Part shown: piece by piece, positions 23,431 through 28,493 of the stretch
Layout of the letters: every line of letters begins with the position of its first letter
Position numbering within the stretch: position 1 is the stretch's first letter
Assembly: GCA_964448935.1 (NCBI GenBank)
Contig: CAYVBE010000030.1
Coordinates: forward strand, 1 to 28,493
DNA length: 28,493 nt
DNA from: CAYVBE01 sp964448935
GTDB taxonomy: Bacteria; Planctomycetota; Brocadiia; SM23-32
Direction of reading: 5' to 3'
Notes under the pieces: generated by a model
Told to the model about the DNA's origin: nothing
Database searches by the model: none
What the model saw: the letters and a program-made list of their open reading frames with translations, nothing else
Position numbers and translations under genes: made by a program

Positions 23431-24714
23431 ATGAACGTTCTGGTGGTGGGTGGCGGCGGACGGGAACACGCGCTGGTCTGGAAGATTGCCGACTCGCCCC
23501 TGGTGGACCGCGTTTTCTGCGCGCCGGGCAACGCCGGAATCGCACAGACCGCCGAGTGCGTAAACATCGAGGATACGGACATTCTGCACCTGCGGCGCTT
23601 CGCCCGGCAGAACTCCATTGACCTGACCGTGGTAGGCCCCGAGGCGCCATTGGTCGAGGGCATCGTGGACTCCTTCGCCACCGACGGGCTTAAGGTCTTC
23701 GGCCCCAACCGGCAGGGGGCGCGCATCGAGGGCAGCAAGGTCTTCGCCAAGCAGATCATGCGCCGCCACAACATCCCCACGGCGGACTTCCGCACGTTCA
23801 CCGCGCCCGACCGCGCCAAGGCATACCTGAAGATGGTCGGAGCACCCATCGTGGTCAAGGCCGACGGCCTGGCCGGCGGCAAAGCGGCCATCGTCTGCGA
23901 GACCGAGGATGAGGCCCTGGACGCGGTCAACCGCATCATGACCCGCCGCGAGTTCGGCCAAGCCGGCGACCAGGTCGTTATCGAAGGCTGCCTGCGCGGC
24001 GAGGAAGCCAGCATGATCGCCTTCACCGACGGCCAGACCATCGCCGTCGTCCCCTCCAGCCAGGACCACAAAGCGGCCTACGATGGCGACGAGGGGCCCA
24101 ACACGGGCGGCATGGGCGCCTACAGCCCCGCGCCCGTCATGACGGACAAGCTGGCCTCCGAGGTGGAGCGCGAGATACTGGTCCAGGGCGTCCACGCCAT
24201 GAACCGCGAAGGCAAGCCCTACCGCGGCACCCTCTATGCCGGCATCATGGTCACCGACGACGGACCCCAGGTGCTCGAGTACAACTGCCGCCTGGGCGAC
24301 CCCGAGACCCAGCCCCTGCTGATGCGCCTGGAGAGCGACCTGGTGCCCGTCCTGCTGGCCACCATCGAGGGCACGCTGGACGAGGTGGAGATCAGCTGGG
24401 ACCCCCGCCCGGCCCTCTGCGTGGTGATGGCCTCCGGCGGCTACCCCGTCGAATACCAGAAGGGTTACCCCATCAGCGGCATCGAGGACGCCGACGCCAT
24501 GGAAGACGTAAAGGTCTTCCACGCGGGCACCGCGGTGGACCACGACACGGGCGAACTGGTGACCGACGGCGGACGGGTTCTGGGGGTCACCGCCCTGGGT
24601 GATTCCATACTGGAGGCCAAGGAGCGCGCCTACGAGGCGGTCGGCAAGATCCACTTCCGCGACGCCCAGTATCGCACCGACATCGGCCAGAAAGCCGTGG
24701 ACCGCCTGACCTGA
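23431..24714 (+). CDS. purD: Phosphoribosylamine--glycine ligase (GARS)
   Basis: 427 residues, the usual length. It joins glycine to 5-phosphoribosylamine using ATP, the second step of purine synthesis, in the cytoplasm. The start MNVLVVGGGGREHAL is the family signature. The ATP-grasp region contains KADGLAGGKAAIV (about 146-158), and EYNCRLGDPETQPLL (about 284-298) is the second family signature with metal-binding Glu and Asn. The ribosome site GGGAGG is seven bases upstream of the ATG and a good promoter precedes it. No other pur gene is adjacent; the next operon starts about 95 bases downstream. Confidence 0.97.
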   Translation: MNVLVVGGGGREHALVWKIADSPLVDRVFCAPGNAGIAQTAECVNIEDTDILHLRRFARQNSIDLTVVGPEAPLVEGIVDSFATDGLKVFGPNRQGARIEGSKVFAKQIMRRHNIPTADFRTFTAPDRAKAYLKMVGAPIVVKADGLAGGKAAIVCETEDEALDAVNRIMTRREFGQAGDQVVIEGCLRGEEASMIAFTDGQTIAVVPSSQDHKAAYDGDEGPNTGGMGAYSPAPVMTDKLASEVEREILVQGVHAMNREGKPYRGTLYAGIMVTDDGPQVLEYNCRLGDPETQPLLMRLESDLVPVLLATIEGTLDEVEISWDPRPALCVVMASGGYPVEYQKGYPISGIEDADAMEDVKVFHAGTAVDHDTGELVTDGGRVLGVTALGDSILEAKERAYEAVGKIHFRDAQYRTDIGQKAVDRLT

Positions 24715-24751
24715 CGCCGGCCGGGTTTGGACGAGGGCCGGGGGCGGTCGG

Positions 24752-24757
24752 TACAAT
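24752..24757 (+). promoter_or_regulatory. Possible -10 box for the Mce/Mla-type operon
   Basis: TACAAT at 24752-24757 lies about 50 bases before the first gene of the operon. The best -35 match is TTGGAC (24727-24732) at a long 19-base spacing, so the call is weak. Confidence 0.3.
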
Positions 24758-24809
24758 TGGTTGATGCTCTGCGGACAGGGCACACGCTTCCCCCCAAGGG
24801 GACACAGCC

Positions 24810-25958
24810 ATGGCCGACGTCAACCAGCCCGGCCGCGCCGAGGTGGCCGTCGAATCCGGACCGGAGGGCTCCGCCGTCCTGCTGGTGAGCGGCAGATGGG
24901 AGATCGGCGGCGGTCTGCCGGACGCGGGGAAGGTCTGCGCCGAGGCACGCTCCTGCGGCGCGAGCGAGCGCCTGGTCTGCCACGCGGAGGGTCTGGAGAA
25001 ATGGGACTCCGCGCTGGTGGCCTGGCTGATGCAACTGCAGGAGGAATGCCGCGGGCACGGGTTGGAGCTCGTGCCGGAAGGCCTGCCCGAGGGCGTACGA
25101 CGGCTGCTGGACCTGGCAGCCTCCACCGAGGAATCCGCGGAGTCGCCCCGGGGAAAACCCCCCGGCGGACTCCTGGCACGCATCGGCCGGGGTACGCTGG
25201 TCGGCCTGAACTCATCGGCGGAAGCAGTCACCTTCCTGGGCGAGGTGATACTGTCCTTCGGCAGGCTGCTGCGCGGGCGGGCGGTGTTCCGCGGCGCGGA
25301 CCTGTGGCTGGCCGTGCAGAACGCCGGCGCCCGGGCGCTGCCGCTGGTCTCGCTCATCAGCCTGCTGGTGGGCACCATCCTGGCCTTCGTGGGGGCGTAC
25401 CAGCTCCGCACGTTCGGCGCCGAGATATATATCGCGGCGGGCGTGGGCCTGGGCATGGTGCGGGAGATGGCGCCCATGATGACCGGCATACTGATGGCCG
25501 GCCGGAGCGGAGCCGCTTACGCGGCATACATCGGAACGATGCGCGTCAACGAGGAGGTGGACGCCTTCCAGACCCTCGGCATCTCGCCCGTGGACTTCCT
25601 GGTGCTGCCGCGCGTGCTGGCCATGGTCATCATGCTGCCGATGCTCTGCCTCTATTCGGACCTGATGGGCATCCTGGGCGGCGCGGCAGTGGGCGCGTGG
25701 ATGTTCGACATCTCGCTGGCCGGCTACTTCGATCAGGTCTGGCAGTCCGTCACACTGCGGGATCTGGCGGTAGGCATGAGTAAAGCCGGCCTGTTCGGAG
25801 TGGTGGTGGCGATGGCCGGGTGCCTGAAGGGCCTGCACTGCGAGCGGAGCGCCTCCGGCGTCGGCGAGGCCACCACGTCCGCCGTCGTCACGGGTATCGT
25901 GGCCATCATCGTGCTGGACTCCATCGCGGCCGTCATCTACACGCTTCTGGGGATATAG
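24810..25958 (+). CDS. MlaE-type ABC permease with N-terminal STAS domain
   Basis: 382 residues. Residues about 10-100 are soluble and STAS-like (SAVLLVSGRWEIG ... WDSALVAWLMQL), the role played by separate MlaB in Enterobacteria. From about 140 the MlaE permease follows, with an amphipathic helix (FLGEVILSFGRLL) and five or six membrane segments. It includes the family stretch AAYIGTMRVNEEVDAFQTLGI and LPRVLAMVIMLPML. In MCE systems this protein forms the inner-membrane core that moves phospholipids or other hydrophobic substrates with MlaF and the MCE ring. AAGGGGA lies upstream of the ATG. It is the first of four closely spaced genes (24810-28441). Confidence 0.9.
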   Translation: MADVNQPGRAEVAVESGPEGSAVLLVSGRWEIGGGLPDAGKVCAEARSCGASERLVCHAEGLEKWDSALVAWLMQLQEECRGHGLELVPEGLPEGVRRLLDLAASTEESAESPRGKPPGGLLARIGRGTLVGLNSSAEAVTFLGEVILSFGRLLRGRAVFRGADLWLAVQNAGARALPLVSLISLLVGTILAFVGAYQLRTFGAEIYIAAGVGLGMVREMAPMMTGILMAGRSGAAYAAYIGTMRVNEEVDAFQTLGISPVDFLVLPRVLAMVIMLPMLCLYSDLMGILGGAAVGAWMFDISLAGYFDQVWQSVTLRDLAVGMSKAGLFGVVVAMAGCLKGLHCERSASGVGEATTSAVVTGIVAIIVLDSIAAVIYTLLGI

Positions 25959-25967
25959 CGGATTCCC

Positions 25968-26732
25968 ATGGACAACCCGGAAAACCACACCTGCATCGAG
26001 GTGCGGGACCTGACAATGACCTACGGGGATTACGTGGTCCAGCGGGACGTGAGCTTTACCGTGCAGCAGGAGGACGTTTTTGTCATCATGGGGGTCAGCG
26101 GCTGCGGCAAGAGCACGCTGATGAAACACATGATCGGCCTGCTGGAGCCGGCCTCCGGCCGGGTGCTCTACAACGGCACCAGTTACTGGGAGGCAGACCG
26201 AGAGAAACAGCAAGCTCTGCGACGCCGCTGGGGCGTATCGTTTCAGGGCGGCGGGCTGTGGAGTTCCCTGACGCTGGGCGAAAACATTGCCCTGCCCCTG
26301 GAGCAGTTCACCGACGTCGGCCCCTCCGAGAAGCGCGAGCTGGTGAACCTGAAGCTCGCCCTGGTGGGCCTGGCGGGCTTCGGCGATTACTACCCCGCCG
26401 CGCTGAGCGGGGGCATGCAAAAGCGGGCGGCCCTGGCGCGGGCCATCGCCCTGGACCCGGACATACTGTTTTTCGACGAGCCCTCCGCCGGGCTGGACCC
26501 CGTGAGCGCCCGAAGGCTGGACGACCTGATGCTGGAGATGCGCGACAGCCTGGGCGCCACCGTGGTGATCGTCACCCACGAGCTGGCCAGCATCCTGGCC
26601 GTGGGCAGCAACGGCGTGTTCCTGGACCCGGACAGCAAGACGATTGTCGCCCGCGGCGACCCGAAGGAACTGCGGGAATCCTGCGATCACCCCGGTGTGC
26701 GCGCTTTCCTGAACCGCGGCGAGCCGGACTGA
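25968..26732 (+). CDS. MlaF-type ABC transporter ATPase
   Basis: 254 residues, cytoplasmic. The ABC motifs are intact: Walker A GVSGCGKST (42-50, K48), Q-loop in SFQGGGLW, signature LSGGMQKRAALARA (from 146), Walker B ILFFDEPSAGLDP (catalytic E171) and H-loop VTHE (H204). It powers the adjacent permease. It starts nine bases after the permease stop. The MQKR form of the signature is typical of Mla/Ttg2-type ATPases rather than of importers of small solutes. The ribosome site is weak. Confidence 0.95.
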   Translation: MDNPENHTCIEVRDLTMTYGDYVVQRDVSFTVQQEDVFVIMGVSGCGKSTLMKHMIGLLEPASGRVLYNGTSYWEADREKQQALRRRWGVSFQGGGLWSSLTLGENIALPLEQFTDVGPSEKRELVNLKLALVGLAGFGDYYPAALSGGMQKRAALARAIALDPDILFFDEPSAGLDPVSARRLDDLMLEMRDSLGATVVIVTHELASILAVGSNGVFLDPDSKTIVARGDPKELRESCDHPGVRAFLNRGEPD

Positions 26733-26766
26733 TCAAGACACACTCGAAACCGGGCGGTATATCGAG

Positions 26767-27834
26767 ATGGCAAAGAGAGCGAATCCGACGATCATCGGAG
26801 CTTTCGTGGTGGGCGCCGCCGTTCTGGCCCTGGTCGGGGTCCTTGCCTTTGGCGGCGGGGGGCTCTTCTCGGAAAGCCAGAAGTACGTCCTCTATTTCGA
26901 CCGCTCCCTCAAGGGACTTACCGTCGGCGCGCCGGTCACGTTCCGTGGCGTCCAGATCGGGAAGGTCGAGCACATTCGAATCGTGACCGACCTGGAGACC
27001 CTGGAGTTCCGCGTGCCGGTGGTCATCGAGGTGGAACGCAATGTGTTGCTCGACGTGGAGCAGGACGGGCCGGAGAGAGACCCCGACAGCCCGATGCCGA
27101 GCGAACTGACGCAGTTGCTGATCGAGAAAGGGCTGCGTGCACAGCTTGAGATGCGCAGCGTGGTGACCGGATTGCTTGAGGTCAGTCTCGACTTCTACCC
27201 CGACACGCCGGCCACGATGGTCACCGAGAATCCCCCGTATCCCGAGATACCCACCATACCGTCTGAGATGGAGCAGCTGGGGCGGACGCTTCAGGAACTG
27301 CCTTTCGAAGAGATGACCAGTTCCCTGCTCCAGGCCACCAAAGGGGTCGAGAAGCTGGTATCCTCGCCGGACATCCCCGATGCTCTGGCCTCCACGGCGA
27401 AAGCGGCGCGGGAGATCGCGGAACTCTCCCGCAAGGCCAACGAGCGGCTGGACGGCCTGGCCGCCGAGGCCGAGAGAGGGCTCGGCGAGGCCCGGAGCCT
27501 GATGCGCGATCTGGACGAGCAGATCGGCCCGGTGACGAAGGACCTGCACGAGACCCTGGCGGAACTCCGGAAGCTGGCGGCCAACCTCAACGCGCGGTCC
27601 GGGCCGGTCTTGACACAGGTGGAGAAAACGGCGACCACAGCGCAGTCCGCTCTGGCGGAAGCCGAAACGACGCTACGCTCGGCGCGTCAAGTGGTGGAGG
27701 AAGACTCCCGGCTGCGGCAGCAGGTGGGCGCCGCCCTGCGGGAGATCGAACGCGCCGCGCGCTCCATGCGCGACCTCGCCGACACGCTGCAGCGCCAACC
27801 GGAATCCCTCATCCACGGCAGGAAGGAGCAGTGA
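26767..27834 (+). CDS. MlaD-type MCE-domain protein
   Basis: 355 residues. An N-terminal membrane anchor (residues about 9-28, IIGAFVVGAAVLALVGVLAF) precedes a single MCE domain (about 36-125) with FDRSLKGLTVGAPVTFRGVQIGKV, the family's lipid-binding ring signature. The remaining long C-terminal part (about 160-350) is helical and rich in Glu, Ala, Leu and Arg, as expected of a coiled-coil or tunnel extension. It would sit in the periplasm, anchored in the inner membrane, and carry substrate between permease and outer membrane. It lies between the ATPase gene and an auxiliary lipoprotein gene whose start is two bases after its stop. Confidence 0.92.
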   Translation: MAKRANPTIIGAFVVGAAVLALVGVLAFGGGGLFSESQKYVLYFDRSLKGLTVGAPVTFRGVQIGKVEHIRIVTDLETLEFRVPVVIEVERNVLLDVEQDGPERDPDSPMPSELTQLLIEKGLRAQLEMRSVVTGLLEVSLDFYPDTPATMVTENPPYPEIPTIPSEMEQLGRTLQELPFEEMTSSLLQATKGVEKLVSSPDIPDALASTAKAAREIAELSRKANERLDGLAAEAERGLGEARSLMRDLDEQIGPVTKDLHETLAELRKLAANLNARSGPVLTQVEKTATTAQSALAEAETTLRSARQVVEEDSRLRQQVGAALREIERAARSMRDLADTLQRQPESLIHGRKEQ

Positions 27835-27835
27835 T

Positions 27836-28441
27836 ATGTCAAAACGCAACCGATGGCCGGCCTTGCTGTGTGCCCTCACCTGCCTGGCGGCTCTGGCCGG
27901 ATGCGCGAGCACGCCACCCTCGGAGTTCTACCTGCTGACGGCGGCCGGCGAGGCACCGTCTGCCCCCGGAACTGCCTCGGACCTCTGCGTGCACGTGGAG
28001 CCGGTCACACTCCCCGAATACCTGAACCGCTCACAGCTTGTCACGCGGGACGACGCGGGCGGGCTGCGGCTGGTCGAGTTCCACCGCTGGGCGGAGCCGC
28101 TGGAGGAGGCGGTTCCGCGCGTTCTGGCGCGCAACCTGGCGGCCGAGCTGCGGACGCCCTGCGTCTTCGCGCCGCGTGAGTCTGCCCGCACGCCCGCAGA
28201 CTACCGGGTGTTCGTGAACCTCCGCCGCCTCGACGGCCTGCCCGGCCGGGAGGTGGCGCTGCAGGCGCTGTGGACCGTCGCGCCGCGGGACAAGGACCTG
28301 CCGCCTACGGTCAAATCCTCCCGCATTACCGAGTCCACGGCAAGCCACGCTTATGAACACTACGTGGCCGCCGCGGCCAGGGCACTGGCGAGACTCAGCC
28401 GCGAGATAGCGGCAGAAATAAAGCGGATAGAGGGCCGCTAA
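27836..28441 (+). CDS. ABC-type transport auxiliary lipoprotein (PqiC/DUF330-like)
   Basis: 201 residues. Signal peptide with lipobox LAGC and acylated C23, then STPPSEFYLLTA, the usual opening of the ABC_trans_aux family (PqiC). The body has VEPVTLPEYLNRSQLVTRD and FHRWAEPLEEAVPRVLARNL, the conserved blocks of the family. In PqiABC these lipoproteins are outer-membrane partners of MCE proteins, and here the gene completes the operon. Start ATG 27836 is preceded by GGAAGGAGCAG, a strong ribosome site inside the end of the MCE gene, so translation is probably coupled. After the stop only about 50 bases remain in the window, with no clear terminator. Confidence 0.88.
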   Translation: MSKRNRWPALLCALTCLAALAGCASTPPSEFYLLTAAGEAPSAPGTASDLCVHVEPVTLPEYLNRSQLVTRDDAGGLRLVEFHRWAEPLEEAVPRVLARNLAAELRTPCVFAPRESARTPADYRVFVNLRRLDGLPGREVALQALWTVAPRDKDLPPTVKSSRITESTASHAYEHYVAAAARALARLSREIAAEIKRIEGR

Positions 28442-28493
28442 CCCAACTTCCGCAGTTTGAGACCTGAATCGGGGGCTGAGGGCCTCTCGGGGG

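Noticed and set aside
23257..24783. A 508-codon minus-strand frame opposite purD
   Set aside because: purD is unmistakable on the plus strand; the opposite frame has shadow composition and no motif.
25212..26690. A 492-codon minus-strand frame opposite the permease and ATPase genes
   Set aside because: The plus-strand genes have intact ABC motifs; this frame is His- and Gln-rich without any known domain.

Overview
The window is about 28.5 kb of GC-rich bacterial DNA with tightly packed genes. No rRNA, tRNA, CRISPR array or intact mobile element was found. The organism has a Gram-negative-type envelope: a complete Mce/Mla-type lipid-transport operon, two lipoproteins and several exported proteins. 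Several features suggest a member of the Planctomycetota or a related PVC-type or neighbouring candidate phylum. These are a secreted PQQ-propeller protein beginning with the W-x-Q-W-R-G-P-N-R-D-G signature, a malectin plus beta-helix exported protein, glycosidases mixed with sugar-acid enzymes, and a strong sigma-54 type promoter. The taxonomic placement is inference; the sequence shows only the gene types.

Layout. (1) 132-4571, plus strand: a three-gene operon of an iron-type alcohol dehydrogenase, an enolase-superfamily (mandelate racemase/muconate lactonizing) dehydratase-like enzyme and a GH36 alpha-galactosidase-like glycosidase, probably for a galactoside or sugar-acid route. (2) 4784-7621, minus: a large exported M16 metallopeptidase. 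Upstream is a 718-bp gene-poor stretch with a 9-bp-period repeat and the decayed left end of an IS481-like element. (3) 8340-9228, plus: an AIM24 family protein and a small membrane protein. (4) 9239-11216, minus: an exported PQQ-propeller protein followed by a DUF4359-like protein. It is transcribed divergently from a GH2 beta-mannosidase-like gene at 11331-13859. (5) 13903-18482, minus: a malectin/beta-helix exported protein and an NSS-family sodium symporter with an unusually long loop. (6) 18818-19270, plus: an Hsp20 chaperone behind a textbook -24/-12 promoter and ending in a strong terminator. (7) 19356-20965, minus: a four-helix membrane protein and a xylose-isomerase-like enzyme. (8) 21162-22819, plus: TrpB2 overlapping a small Cys/His-rich protein. 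(9) 22952-23293, plus: a TRL-family lipoprotein with its own terminator. (10) 23431-24714, plus: purD behind a good sigma-70 promoter. (11) 24810-28441, plus: a four-gene Mce/Mla-type ABC operon (STAS-fused permease, ATPase, MCE protein, auxiliary lipoprotein).

How it fits together. Regions 1, 4, 5 and 7 read as carbohydrate use: alpha-galactoside and beta-mannoside hydrolysis inside the cell, a surface sugar-binding or polysaccharide-acting beta-helix protein, and a sugar isomerase-like enzyme. The lipid-transport operon, M16 peptidase and Hsp20 are envelope or protein-quality functions. No single operon forms an obviously new defence or mobile system. The observations most worth following are the sigma-54 promoter of hsp20, the altered metal site of the xylose-isomerase-like enzyme, and the conserved-looking coupling of TrpB2 to a small Cys/His protein.
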